DNA of 35,202 nucleotides from an uncultured Collinsella sp. (GTDB lineage Bacteria > Actinomycetota > Coriobacteriia > Coriobacteriales > Coriobacteriaceae), in NCBI GenBank assembly GCA_949288855.1, contig CASELS010000008.1, forward strand, positions 1-35,202, read 5' to 3'. Each line of letters starts with the position of its first letter. Position 1 is the first letter of the stretch. Below are positions 1 to 6,698 of the stretch, piece after piece. The position numbers were made by a program, and so were the translations under genes. The notes beneath the pieces are model-generated. The model was not told the DNA's origin, did not search any database, and saw nothing but the letters and a program-made list of their open reading frames with translations.

Positions 1-1
1 C

Positions 2-184
2 GAGAACTATTACCAGCTCGGTCATGCACGTCATTACAGTTTCGGATTGAACCATCTCGGGAAAGGCAATGTCCTGTTCTACGACGGGCACTGCGAATCC
101 GGGCGCATGGATTTCGGTTATTTTTCCAAAGGATTCAATCCCGTTTTGAACATGCCGAACCTGCCGCTGGGCAAAAGCTATTGA
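2..184 (+). CDS. C-terminal end of an H-X9-DG prepilin-like protein (partial, foreign fragment)
   Basis: The reading frame is open from the first bases to a TGA at 182-184 and gives 60 residues; the start lies outside the window. It contains the spacing His, nine residues, Asp-Gly (HLGKGNVLFYDGH). That is the signature of the prepilin-type processing-associated H-X9-DG domain, found in large paralogous families of Planctomycetota and Lentisphaerota, where the proteins carry an N-terminal type IV pilin-like methylation segment. That N-terminus is not visible here. The precise role of these pseudopilin-like proteins is not established. The gene does not fit the Coriobacteriia content of the rest of the window, and I believe it belongs to another genome joined near base 620. 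Confidence 0.6.
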   Translation, partial: ENYYQLGHARHYSFGLNHLGKGNVLFYDGHCESGRMDFGYFSKGFNPVLNMPNLPLGKSY

Positions 185-200
185 AAGGGGCATTTTCATC

Positions 201-623
201 ATGCTGAAACAAACGTTTTTTCTCTCGTCATTTCTTCTGCTCGGGCTGTTGAGCGCCTCTCCGGTGGTCCGTCCACTTGCGAACTTCCGGGATGCGCGGC
301 AGTGGGAGCTGAAAAAGCCCGCCGCAATCTCGGCTGAATTTCGTTCCGACGGACTCCTTCAGCTGGAGTGGAAGAAAACCTCTTCCCCATCGACCGTGGA
401 ACTTCTTCTGAAGACTCCCGTTCCGGTGGATCCGGAGGCGCAGCGGGCCGGTCTCAAACTCTTTGTCCGCTCTCCGATGGACAGGAACAAGCTCTATCTT
501 CTGTTCATCGACCGGACCGGGACCCGCTTTTCCTATCCCCTTCCGGAACTTGAGAAATGGGCCGTGAACTGGCGATGGATCGACAGTTATCCGTTCGACG
601 CCAACGAGATGGGCCGTATGCAC
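201..623 (+). CDS. N-terminal part of an exported protein, cut at the chimeric junction
   Basis: ATG at 201 follows a GAAAGGGG ribosome site at 183-190, 16 bases after the previous stop. The first ~20 residues (MLKQTFFLSSFLLLGLLSAS) form a clear signal peptide. About 120 residues follow with alternating hydrophobic and charged residues (for example LQLEWKK, LKLFVRS, LYLLFIDR), as in a beta-sandwich domain. I do not recognise the family. After about residue 140 the frame continues only by running antisense through the ATPase gene on the other strand, so the true C-terminus is missing. A short exported protein just after an H-X9-DG gene suits Lentisphaerota genomes; the taxon is inference. Confidence 0.5.
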
Positions 624-632
624 CCCCTGGTC
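606..632. other. Probable chimeric junction between two unrelated genomes
   Basis: To the left lie rightward genes of Lentisphaerota/Planctomycetota style. To the right, the leftward ATPase frame is sensible up to Phe-Ala-Asp-Gln-Gly (ending at base 624), then becomes Val-His-Thr-Ala-His instead of the Pro-Gly expected in a GHKL G1 box. Two coding genes meet tail to tail inside each other with no stop, terminator, insertion-sequence end or target duplication. The break is therefore within a few bases of 615-625. An assembly or library chimera is the simplest reading. Confidence 0.75.
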
Positions 633-995
633 GGCAAAGCGGATCGTGTTGCCGCCGTCGAGGATGGAGATGATGGGCTCCACAAAGTGGGCGTGGATGA
701 AGTTCTCCACAAGCTCGCGGATAACCATAAGGGAGAGCGTGCCGCCCTGCTCCTTCATGCAGCGGTAGACCGTGTTGGTGATCTCCTCCAGGTAGGTGCG
801 CACAGGGGCCGGGTCGATCACAATGACGCGCGGTGTTGAGAACATGTCGTCGTAGATCGAGATGCGCGTGGCAAAGCCCGCCATCTCAGATGAGGCGCCG
901 CCCTCGCTGTCGGCACCGTCGGCTACGCCGGTTATATGCTCGTTGTCAGGCGCCGGGTCGCCCGAGTCAACGAAGGGGTAGAAATCGTCTGCCAT
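624..995 (-). CDS. GHKL/histidine-kinase-like ATPase, N-terminal 124 residues only
   Basis: The start at 995 (MADDFYPF) has GAGG/GAGAG purine-rich ribosome-site sequence upstream on the minus strand. After an acidic, probably disordered first ~40 residues comes a segment with the N-box of the Bergerat ATP-binding fold (RELVENFIHAHF, residues ~93-104), then Asp-Gly-Gly-Asn and the first half of the G1 box (FADQG, ~120-124). The family includes histidine kinases, anti-sigma factors of the SpoIIAB/RsbW type, MutL and gyrase B; the short distance from N-box to G1 box suits the anti-sigma or kinase group. The C-terminal half of the ATP site is lost at the chimeric junction. It is divergent from rpmH across the candidate origin. 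The specific function is unknown. Confidence 0.6.
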
Positions 996-1039
996 GGTCT
1001 CTCAATCCTCGCGATAGCTCTGCATAGATAGTAGCTCAC

Positions 1040-1230
1040 ACCGCACACTTTCAGAGGTTTCCACAGCTTTTCAAAACTTGTTGAAAAGTGAAGAAAACGA
1101 CTGAAAAGTTTTGCACACACCTTGCACAACCTGTGGAAAACTCAGAAATCAGCTTGAAAGATTGAGAAAAGTTACCGACACGCCCCGTAAGCTCGCAAAG
1201 CGCGCTGTGATGAGTTGTCGATAACCTGCG
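1040..1230. other. Candidate origin of replication segment (oriC-like, DnaA-box-like motifs)
   Basis: This is an AT-richer stretch between divergent genes next to rpmH, the usual place for oriC in many bacteria. Three sites resemble the DnaA box TTATCCACA: TTTCCACA at 1058-1065, TGTGGAAAA at 1132-1140 (minus orientation) and TGTCGATAA at 1216-1224 (minus orientation, one mismatch). Between them is an inverted repeat CTTTTCAA (1067-1074)/TTGAAAAG (1081-1088). parS sites and parAB about 3 kb away support an origin-proximal location. dnaA itself is not in the window, so the exact origin is not proven. Confidence 0.5.
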
Positions 1231-1238
1231 GAGATTTG

Positions 1239-1268
1239 TTGACAGCGGATGGATGTATTCCCTACAAT
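1239..1268 (+). promoter_or_regulatory. Sigma-70-type promoter of rpmH
   Basis: A perfect -35 box TTGACA (1239-1244) and a near-perfect -10 box TACAAT (1263-1268) are separated by 18 bases. This puts the transcription start near 1275 and leaves a leader of ~75 bases before rpmH. It is the best promoter match I found in the window, as expected for a ribosomal protein operon. Confidence 0.8.
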
Positions 1269-1350
1269 CTGAAAGCTCACGTGCATAAACCGCATGACGT
1301 GCACCAACCGCAAGTACGCATGCTAGAAACGCAGCAGGAGGATTGTAACC

Positions 1351-1485
1351 ATGAAGCGTACCTACCAGCCCAACAAGCGCAAGCGCGCCAAGACCCACGG
1401 CTTCCGCGCCCGTATGGCCACCAAGGGCGGCCGTGCCGTTCTCGCCCGTCGTCGCGCCAAGGGTCGCAAGCGCCTCACCGTCTAA
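1351..1485 (+). CDS. rpmH: 50S ribosomal protein L34
   Basis: The 44-residue product [12 protein letters not shown]...KGRKRLTV is the standard very basic L34 sequence. It starts MKRTYQP, has the [18 protein letters not shown] core and ends at a TAA at 1483-1485. A strong ribosome site AGGAGGA (1336-1342) precedes the ATG. L34 is a small protein of the large ribosomal subunit. It is first in the conserved rpmH-rnpA-yidD-yidC cluster, with a strong promoter upstream. Confidence 0.97.
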   Translation: MKRTYQPNKRKRAKTHGFRARMATKGGRAVLARRRAKGRKRLTV

Positions 1486-1503
1486 CTCGCTCTGTGCCTC
1501 CGT

Positions 1504-1839
1504 ATGAAGACCATCAAGTCTCGTTCGGATTTCGAGCGCGTTTATTCTGAGGGAAGGCGCTACAACCATCCCCTGATGCGCATGGTGATAGTTGATTCTG
1601 CTAGCGAAGGCGGCCCGGGTAGGGTCGCCTTCGCTGCTCCTAAGCGACTGGGCAACGCGGTGTTTCGCAACCGTTCCAAACGGGTGATGCGCGAGACGGC
1701 GCGCGCGGTGGGGCTGCCCGCCGCCGGCAAGGAGGCCATTCTCTTTGCCACCCGCGGCACGGCTACCGCTACGCCAGCGGCGCTCATACAGGCCCTGCAG
1801 TCGCTCTGCAACCGGGCAGGAGTCTCCCTCAATGGGTAA
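1504..1839 (+). CDS. rnpA: Ribonuclease P protein component
   Basis: The 111-residue protein is of usual length for RnpA, the small basic protein that helps the RNase P RNA remove 5' leaders from tRNA precursors. It has the conserved N-terminal pattern ([17 protein letters not shown]) and the RNR motif helix ([10 protein letters not shown], residues ~56-65). ATG at 1504 lies 18 bases after the rpmH stop. No good ribosome site is visible, so translation may be coupled to rpmH. Its last 8 bases overlap the start of yidD. Confidence 0.96.
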   Translation: MKTIKSRSDFERVYSEGRRYNHPLMRMVIVDSASEGGPGRVAFAAPKRLGNAVFRNRSKRVMRETARAVGLPAAGKEAILFATRGTATATPAALIQALQSLCNRAGVSLNG

Positions 1840-2059
1840 GACCTCTTGGTTGCGACGGTGTGCGATAGCGCCCATCCGGTTTTACCAGCGGTTTATCTCT
1901 CCGCTGCTGCCGGATGCGTGTATCTACATACCGACGTGCTCCCAATACGCCGTTGAGGCGATCGAGAAGCACGGTGTTATATACGGCATGTTCCTGGCCG
2001 CGCGCCGTATCCTGCGGTGCAACCCGCTTCACGCGGGCGGCTATGACCCCGTCCCATAA
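1832..2059 (+). CDS. yidD: Membrane protein insertion efficiency factor YidD
   Basis: I chose the ATG at 1832 (MGKTSWLRR). A longer frame starting at 1745 runs antiphase through rnpA and adds no family sequence. The 75-residue protein shows the YidD signature: [31 protein letters not shown], then [14 protein letters not shown] near the C-terminus. YidD is a small peripheral membrane protein thought to assist YidC and Sec in inserting membrane proteins. The start overlaps rnpA by 8 bases, which suggests translational coupling, and yidC follows 27 bases downstream. Confidence 0.95.
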   Translation: MGKTSWLRRCAIAPIRFYQRFISPLLPDACIYIPTCSQYAVEAIEKHGVIYGMFLAARRILRCNPLHAGGYDPVP

Positions 2060-2086
2060 CGGGCCGGGACACGGAGGAAAAACGTT

Positions 2087-2857
2087 ATGTGGGATTGGAT
2101 CGTCAATATTCTCTTCGAGATCCTGCGCCTCATCCAGAGCTTTGCTATCGACTGGGGCCTCTCGATCGTCATCCTGGTGCTGATCGTGCGTCTTCTTCTG
2201 ACGCCGCTTATGATCAAGTCCACCAAGTCGACGGCGCGCATGCAGGTTCTCCAGCCCAAGCTGCAGGAGATTCAGGAGCGCTACGCCGATGATCCCCAGC
2301 GCATGAACGAGGAGATGCAGAGGTTCTACTCCGAGAACAAGTTCAGCCCGCTCGGCGGCTGCCTGCCCCTCCTTATCCAGATGCCCATCCTGTTCGCGCT
2401 GTTCACGCTGCTCTCCAACCTGCCCAACTACTTTGAGGGCAGCTCGTTCTCCTTCTTCAATATCCTGCCCGACCTCACCGCAACCCCCGCGGGTACCATG
2501 GCCGAGGGCATTACCGCCGCTCTTCCGTACCTCATCTCGCTCGTGCTCTTTGCGGTGCTGACGCTCATCCCGCAGCTTTACATGTCCCGTAACCAGACGG
2601 GTGCCCAGGCGTCCACCATGCGCACCACCTCGGTCGTCATGGCCATCATGATGCTCTTCATCGGTTGGGGCCTTCCCGCCGGTGTTCTTCTGTACTACGA
2701 CGTTTCGACTGCCTGGCAGGTTATCCAGCAGATCTTCATCACGCAGCGCGTTATGGAGAAGGCCAAGGCCGACGAGGAGGAGCGCCTCGCCAACGCGCCT
2801 ATTGAGGTCGACGTGGTTCGTCGTGAGCGCAAGGCGCGCCCGCATAAGAAGCACTAA
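2087..2857 (+). CDS. yidC: Membrane protein insertase YidC/Oxa1 family
   Basis: ATG at 2087 follows GGAGGAAAAA (ribosome site ~2073-2077). The 256-residue protein has the short Gram-positive-type YidC architecture without the large periplasmic domain of Proteobacteria. There is an N-terminal membrane segment (~22-40, WGLSIVILVLIVRLLLTPL), a cytosolic helical hairpin (KSTARMQVLQPKLQEIQERYADDPQRMNEEMQ), the conserved PLGGCLPLLIQMPILFALF segment (~88-108), then three more hydrophobic segments and a basic tail (RRERKARPHKKH). The arginine in the first conserved segment (IVRLLLTP) matches the hydrophilic-groove arginine of YidC. It inserts membrane proteins alone or with SecYEG. No lipobox is seen at the N-terminus. 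Confidence 0.95.
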   Translation: MWDWIVNILFEILRLIQSFAIDWGLSIVILVLIVRLLLTPLMIKSTKSTARMQVLQPKLQEIQERYADDPQRMNEEMQRFYSENKFSPLGGCLPLLIQMPILFALFTLLSNLPNYFEGSSFSFFNILPDLTATPAGTMAEGITAALPYLISLVLFAVLTLIPQLYMSRNQTGAQASTMRTTSVVMAIMMLFIGWGLPAGVLLYYDVSTAWQVIQQIFITQRVMEKAKADEEERLANAPIEVDVVRRERKARPHKKH

Positions 2858-2872
2858 CGCGGTATAGTTGTC

Positions 2873-2894
2873 GACGGCTGCTTCGGCAGCCGTC
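2873..2894 (+). terminator. Hairpin after yidC, probable terminator or attenuator
   Basis: A perfect 9-bp stem, GACGGCTGC (2873-2881) and GCAGCCGTC (2886-2894), is closed by a TTCG tetraloop. Only a loose T-rich run follows (~2895-2914), so termination may be partial and khpB could be reached by read-through. Confidence 0.6.
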
Positions 2895-2914
2895 TCTGTA
2901 TGATTCTGCTTTTA

Positions 2915-2930
2915 AGTTAGGTACCTAACT
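2915..2930. promoter_or_regulatory. 16-bp perfect palindrome upstream of khpB, possible operator
   Basis: AGTTAGGTACCTAACT is perfectly self-complementary and ends 15 bases before the khpB ATG. A variant, GTAAGGCACCTAAC (6516-6529), matches 12 of the central 14 bases after the parB operon. The half-site TTAGG is reminiscent of DtxR/IdeR-type operators, but no regulator gene is in the window. The assignment is speculative. Confidence 0.35.
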
Positions 2931-2945
2931 AATAGTGAGGTGCAT

Positions 2946-3530
2946 ATGTCTGAGGTAATTGAAGAGATGGACACTGCCCAGTCCGAGGTCACCCCGGATA
3001 CCGAGGCTGTCGTTGGCCCGTACGCTCAGATCGCTGCCAAGTACAAGGCTGGCGAGGAGCTCTCTGATGAGGAGACGGACACCATCGTAGACGTCGCCAT
3101 CACCATCCTCCGTGAGGTGCTTGGCTTCTTTGATGCTGCCGACTCCCCCATCGACGAGTATGAGGGAGATGACGGCGAGGTTATTCTTGATGTGACTGCT
3201 CCCAACCTGGCTGTTCTTATCGGCCGCCATGGTCGCACCCTGGATTCCTTCCAGACCATGTTCTCTCTCCTAGTGAGTCGCAAGCTCGGCTTCCGGTTCC
3301 CCATCGTGGTTGATATCGAGGGTTACAAGAGCCGTCGACACGATAAGATTACCGAGATGGCTGAGCGTGCTGCCGCCCGTGCTATTCGCTCCCATGGTTC
3401 TGTTTCCCTACAGCCTATGAACGCCTTCGAGCGCCGTCTAGTTCACCTTGCGCTTCGTGACAACGTCAATGTTGAGACCCATTCCGAGGGCGTCGATCCT
3501 GAGCGTCGTGTTGTGATTTCCGCTGTGTAG
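2946..3530 (+). CDS. khpB: KH and R3H domain RNA-binding protein KhpB (Jag/EloR)
   Basis: I chose ATG 2946 (MSEVIEEM) because AGTGAGG (2934-2940) sits 5 bases upstream; an in-frame GTG at 2940 is less likely. The 194-residue protein has a long acidic N-terminal region (~1-80) in place of the usual basic Jag-N domain. It then has a KH domain with the GxxG loop in LIGRHGRTLDSFQ (~89-101), followed by a C-terminal R3H domain (FERRLVHLAL, with R-x3-H). KhpB works with KhpA as an RNA chaperone in cell elongation and division in Firmicutes; that role here is inferred. Its position between yidC and rsmG is the conserved one. Confidence 0.9.
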   Translation: MSEVIEEMDTAQSEVTPDTEAVVGPYAQIAAKYKAGEELSDEETDTIVDVAITILREVLGFFDAADSPIDEYEGDDGEVILDVTAPNLAVLIGRHGRTLDSFQTMFSLLVSRKLGFRFPIVVDIEGYKSRRHDKITEMAERAAARAIRSHGSVSLQPMNAFERRLVHLALRDNVNVETHSEGVDPERRVVISAV

Positions 3531-3554
3531 TCGCCAGCTGTATCCGCTATGCTT

Positions 3555-3583
3555 AAGGGGTGCTTCGGCACCCCTTCTTTTTT
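3555..3583 (+). terminator. Rho-independent terminator after khpB
   Basis: A 9-bp stem, AAGGGGTGC (3555-3563) and GCACCCCTT (3568-3576), has a TTCG loop and is followed by CTTTTTT. This is a textbook intrinsic terminator and separates the rpmH-khpB unit from rsmG. Confidence 0.9.
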
Positions 3584-3628
3584 GCCAAGACTTCTTGTTC
3601 CATTGGTTTCTGTCAGAGATGAGTGATT

Positions 3629-4402
3629 ATGTCGGAACAATTATCTCGTTCTGCCGAGTCTCAGGTATCTACTGATTCTTTTGATCGCGATGCATTACTT
3701 ATTGAGCTGAAGTCTCTTACTGAAAGCTTTGGCCTTGCCGTTTCTGATCAGGTCCTTGTTGGGTTTTTGGAACACCTGTATCTGGTCCTTCAAACAAACA
3801 AGACCATGAATCTTACGCGCATCCTTGATCTTCACGATGCTCTCATTCTTCATATTCTTGATTCACTTACCTTCCTTCCCTATATACATAAGTCTCCTAA
3901 TGGCGCTGTTCTTGATATGGGTACCGGTGGTGGATTCCCTGGTATCCCTCTTGCGCTTGCTACAGATCGCTGCTTCACTCTTCTTGATTCGGTTGGTAAA
4001 AAGGTCAAAGCTGTCAACTCATTTATTGATGAACTTGATTTGTCACTACGTTGTTCTGCGACTCAGGAACGTGTTGAAAGTTTTGGTGCAAGCCATTCTG
4101 CTCGTTTTGCTGTTGTCACCGCTCGTGCAATGGCATCTCTTCCTGTTCTTGTCGAGTATGCTGCACCGATACTAATACCTGGCGGCCATCTGATTGTTAG
4201 CAAGGGTAATCCTGAGAATGATGAGATCATTAGTGGTGATACTGCTGCTAAGATCTGTGGTCTATCTCGAATTGAAACGTCGGAGTTTGATTTACCGCGC
4301 GGTTTGGGACATAGGACTTTCTTGATATATAAGAAGACCTCCAAACCATCTATTAAGCTACCAAGAGCTGTTGGAGTTGCTCGAAAGACACCACTTGCCT
4401 AG
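3629..4402 (+). CDS. rsmG: 16S rRNA (guanine-527-N7)-methyltransferase RsmG
   Basis: RsmG (GidB) uses S-adenosylmethionine to methylate G527 of 16S rRNA. The SAM-binding motif is clear (AVLDMGTGGGFPGIPLAL, residues ~92-109), with the preceding NLTRI..H..HILDSL segment and later VTARAMASLPVL typical of the family. The length, 257 residues, is slightly longer than usual because of a short N-terminal lead. I prefer ATG 3629, with GAGATGAG 6 bases upstream; GTG 3623 is an in-frame alternative. Base use is much more AT-rich than in yidC or rlmN, with many T-ending codons. The parS cluster follows the stop. Confidence 0.95.
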   Translation: MSEQLSRSAESQVSTDSFDRDALLIELKSLTESFGLAVSDQVLVGFLEHLYLVLQTNKTMNLTRILDLHDALILHILDSLTFLPYIHKSPNGAVLDMGTGGGFPGIPLALATDRCFTLLDSVGKKVKAVNSFIDELDLSLRCSATQERVESFGASHSARFAVVTARAMASLPVLVEYAAPILIPGGHLIVSKGNPENDEIISGDTAAKICGLSRIETSEFDLPRGLGHRTFLIYKKTSKPSIKLPRAVGVARKTPLA

Positions 4403-4422
4403 ATTCCTATTGATATTCTTCC

Positions 4423-4460
4423 AATTAGGCCTATGTTTCACGTGAAACATAGGCCTAATT
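4423..4460. promoter_or_regulatory. parS: parS site 1 embedded in a 38-bp perfect palindrome
   Basis: The canonical ParB-binding site TGTTTCACGTGAAACA is at 4434-4449. Its flanks are also mutually complementary (AATTAGGCCTA on the left, TAGGCCTAATT on the right), so all 38 bases form one perfect inverted repeat. The extension could let the site also act as a transcript hairpin after rsmG, but there is no clear T-run. Confidence 0.92.
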
Positions 4461-4480
4461 CATTTTCTATCTTGTCAGCA

Positions 4481-4496
4481 TGTTTCACGTGAAACA
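4481..4496. promoter_or_regulatory. parS: parS site 2
   Basis: An exact copy of the 16-base consensus TGTTTCACGTGAAACA, 47 bases after site 1. ParB loads at such sites and slides along the DNA as a CTP-dependent clamp (known for the family). Confidence 0.95.
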
Positions 4497-4527
4497 TAAT
4501 GGGGAGACAGAGAAGTTTCAGTGAACG

Positions 4528-4543
4528 TGTTTCACGTGAAACA
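4528..4543. promoter_or_regulatory. parS: parS site 3
   Basis: A third exact 16-base parS, again 47 bases after the previous one and 44 bases before the parA start. Its nearness to parA suggests ParB could also influence parAB transcription (inference). An in-frame GTG at 4521 would translate this site as protein, which argues against that start. Confidence 0.95.
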
Positions 4544-4586
4544 TGCTCCACAATGCATCAATCGTTCATTAACCGTAAAAGGAGGC

Positions 4587-5390
4587 ATGGTGGGCTTTAG
4601 AGACGTTAAGCGCTCGAAAAGTGCAAAGCAAACACGTATTATCGCAATCATCAATCAAAAAGGTGGAGTCGGAAAGTCGACTACAGCGGTAAATCTTGCC
4701 GCGGCACTGGGTGAACAGAATAAAAAGGTCCTACTTGTTGATTTTGACCCGCAGGGAAATAGCACGAGCGGCCTTGGAATCGAAAAAGAAGATCTTGAGC
4801 AGTGTGTATATGACGCATTGCTGAACGATGTTCCGGTTGAGGAACTCATTCATGACACTGAAACCAAGAAAGTGTTTGTTGTTCCGGCAACAATTCAGCT
4901 AGCGGGAGCAGAAATTGAGCTTGTTTCGGCAATGGCTCGCGAAACCAGACTGAAAGAACTGCTTGCACCGGTAAAAGATGAGTTTGATTTCATCTTTATC
5001 GACTGTCCGCCCTCACTAGGCTTGCTTACTATCAATGCTCTGGCCGCAGCAGACAGCGTATTGATTCCAATTCAGTGCGAATACTATGCACTTGAGGGTG
5101 TAACAAAGCTTCTGGAATCGATGAGAATGGTTAAGTCGCGTATCAACAAAGATCTTGATACGTATGGCGTGCTTATGACCATGTACGATTCGCGTACGTC
5201 GCTGTCGAACCAGGTAGTGGATGAAGTTAGAAACTACTTCGGAGACAAGACCTTTAAGACATTGATTCCTCGAACGGTGAAACTCTCAGAAGCTCCTTCA
5301 TTTGGAATGCCGGTAATAAACTACGCACCAAACAACAAAGGTGCAAAAGCGTATCGTGAGCTTGCGAAAGAGGTGATTCGTCGTGCCTAG
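4587..5390 (+). CDS. parA: Chromosome partitioning ATPase ParA (Soj)
   Basis: The 267-residue protein has the ParA deviant Walker A motif KGGVGKST (residues ~26-33), Walker A' (LLVDFDPQGNSTSG), Walker B (FDFIFIDCPPSLGLLT) and the family C-terminus (TLIPRTVKLSEAPSFGMPVINY). It is a DNA-binding ATPase that works with ParB-parS to segregate the origin region. The start is uncertain between ATG 4587 and GTG 4590. The strong site AAAGGAGG (4578-4585) is very close to both, and slightly better spaced for GTG. The upstream in-frame GTG 4521 is rejected because it would translate parS site 3. The gene overlaps parB by 8 bases. Confidence 0.96.
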   Translation: MVGFRDVKRSKSAKQTRIIAIINQKGGVGKSTTAVNLAAALGEQNKKVLLVDFDPQGNSTSGLGIEKEDLEQCVYDALLNDVPVEELIHDTETKKVFVVPATIQLAGAEIELVSAMARETRLKELLAPVKDEFDFIFIDCPPSLGLLTINALAAADSVLIPIQCEYYALEGVTKLLESMRMVKSRINKDLDTYGVLMTMYDSRTSLSNQVVDEVRNYFGDKTFKTLIPRTVKLSEAPSFGMPVINYAPNNKGAKAYRELAKEVIRRA

Positions 5391-6255
5391 TCCTAAGAAG
5401 AAGGCTTTGGGACGTGGTCTCAATGCACTGGTCGGTGAAGCACAGTATGAAACGGGAAATTCAGCTGGTGAAACCAAGCTGAAGCTCAGTGAGATCGTTC
5501 CAAATCCAAATCAGCCTCGTACTCATTTCAATGAGACAGAGCTTAACGAATTGAGTGAATCAATTCGCGAACACGGGGTTCTTCAGCCTCTCCTGGTTCG
5601 TAAACACGGTGCTAAATACGAGATCATCGCAGGAGAGCGTCGTTATCAGGCATCGAAGCTGGCAGACCTTACTGAGGTTCCTGTAATCATTAAGGATGTC
5701 AACGACGAGGAGATGCTAGCTCTTGCTCTGATCGAGAATCTTCAACGTTCTGACCTGAATCCGTTGGAGGAAGCCAAGGGTTATCGTCAACTCATTGATG
5801 CGAGCGGTATGACGCAGGATGCACTCTCCAAAGCGGTGTCCAAATCGCGCTCAGCTATCACCAACTCACTTCGCCTACTTGATCTTCCCGAGCCTGTTCA
5901 GCAAATGATCTTCGATGGGAAGCTTACCGCTGGTCATGCTCGAGCAATTCTTGCGGTGCCGTATGAAGACGCACGCATCAAGCTTGCGGAGCGTGTAGTT
6001 GCTGAAGGTTTGTCGGTGCGTGCGACAGAACATCTTGCTCCACTGTTTTCTGTCGGAGATCAGCCAAAAGCCCCGAGACCTGTCACGCCACAGTCCTATA
6101 AGAAAGCGGCAAGAGTCCTTCGCCAAGTGTTTAACACCAATGTTCGCGTGAAGAGCACGCGGGGTAAGAACAAGATTGAGATTGAGTTTAAGGACGAGGA
6201 TGAACTCGCTTCGATTCTTTCTCAGATTGTTGATGGTGGTGAGCAGAATGAATAA
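5383..6255 (+). CDS. parB: Chromosome partitioning protein ParB (Spo0J)
   Basis: Starts at GTG 5383 inside the end of parA (MPSPKKKALGRGLNALVGE, the usual ParB N-terminal ParA-stimulating motif). The CTP-binding ParB N-domain is seen in EIVPNPNQPRTHF, GVLQPLLVRK and IIAGERRYQASKLA (GERR at residues ~84-87), then LIENLQRSDLNPLEEAKGYRQL. The helix-turn-helix that reads parS follows (TQDALSKAVSKSRSAITNSLRLLDLP, ~145-170). The C-terminal dimerisation region ends at residue 290. It nucleates on the parS sites just upstream of parA and is co-transcribed with parA. Confidence 0.96.
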   Translation: MPSPKKKALGRGLNALVGEAQYETGNSAGETKLKLSEIVPNPNQPRTHFNETELNELSESIREHGVLQPLLVRKHGAKYEIIAGERRYQASKLADLTEVPVIIKDVNDEEMLALALIENLQRSDLNPLEEAKGYRQLIDASGMTQDALSKAVSKSRSAITNSLRLLDLPEPVQQMIFDGKLTAGHARAILAVPYEDARIKLAERVVAEGLSVRATEHLAPLFSVGDQPKAPRPVTPQSYKKAARVLRQVFNTNVRVKSTRGKNKIEIEFKDEDELASILSQIVDGGEQNE

Positions 6256-6502
6256 GGCTCTTACAGCTGCAGCAGTCGGATTGGGTGCTATCGCTATCGG
6301 TTGCGCAATAGGGTACAAGCTTGCGACAGATGAGGACTTGAGGTCCTATATTGTTCGTAATATGCAGGATGCATTCAACATCTCTAAGCGTAAAGTTTCC
6401 GGTATGACCGAAGATGTCGCAATGCGTACTGCCAGAATGACGAGGAACCCCAAGATTAATCAAGATTGGGTTGAGAACCAGTGGGGTGCCATCGGATTTT
6501 AG
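6248..6502 (+). CDS. Small single-pass membrane protein, conserved partner of parAB (unknown function)
   Basis: ATG 6248 overlaps the parB stop by 8 bases, so the gene is probably translated as part of the parAB operon. The 84-residue product begins with one hydrophobic segment (residues ~4-24, ALTAAAVGLGAIAIGCAIGY). A charged cytoplasmic or extracellular tail follows (LATDEDLRSYIVRNMQDAFNISKRKVSGMTEDVAMRTARMTRNPKINQDWVENQW, not broken by stops). I do not recognise a named family. The consistent codon use and tight overlap argue that it is real. The long frame upstream from 6176 is only an antiphase extension inside parB. Confidence 0.7.
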   Translation: MNKALTAAAVGLGAIAIGCAIGYKLATDEDLRSYIVRNMQDAFNISKRKVSGMTEDVAMRTARMTRNPKINQDWVENQWGAIGF

Positions 6503-6561
6503 GAAGTAGAATATAGTAAGGCACCTAACAAAAATTGCTAGCGCTGCGCGTTTACAGAACC

Positions 6562-6577
6562 TGTTTCACGTGAAGCG
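6562..6577. promoter_or_regulatory. Degenerate parS-like site after the parAB operon
   Basis: TGTTTCACGTGAAGCG matches 14 of 16 bases of the parS consensus, with the right half-site altered. It may be a weak ParB site or a decayed one. It lies about 2 kb from the three perfect sites. Confidence 0.55.
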
Positions 6578-6598
6578 GTAGGAATCTATATGAGAAAA

Positions 6599-6630
6599 GA
6601 GGGCGAGTTGCAACTATGCAACTCGCCCTC
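6599..6630 (-). terminator. Terminator of rlmN, possibly bidirectional
   Basis: A perfect 14-bp stem, GAGGGCGAGTTGCA (6599-6612) and TGCAACTCGCCCTC (6617-6630), has an ACTA loop. On the minus strand it is followed by TTTTCTC, so it fits a terminator for rlmN. It also lies between the two convergent operons and could stop parB-operon transcripts. Confidence 0.8.
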
Positions 6631-6698
6631 AGGCTATATCGGATGAAATACAACCGCTACAGAGTCCTGAGTAAACCAGGAATCCGCAGTTAGACGCA

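Noticed and set aside
4521..4586. Upstream GTG start for parA
   Set aside because: It would translate parS site 3 and lacks a ribosome site; AAAGGAGG stands before 4587/4590.
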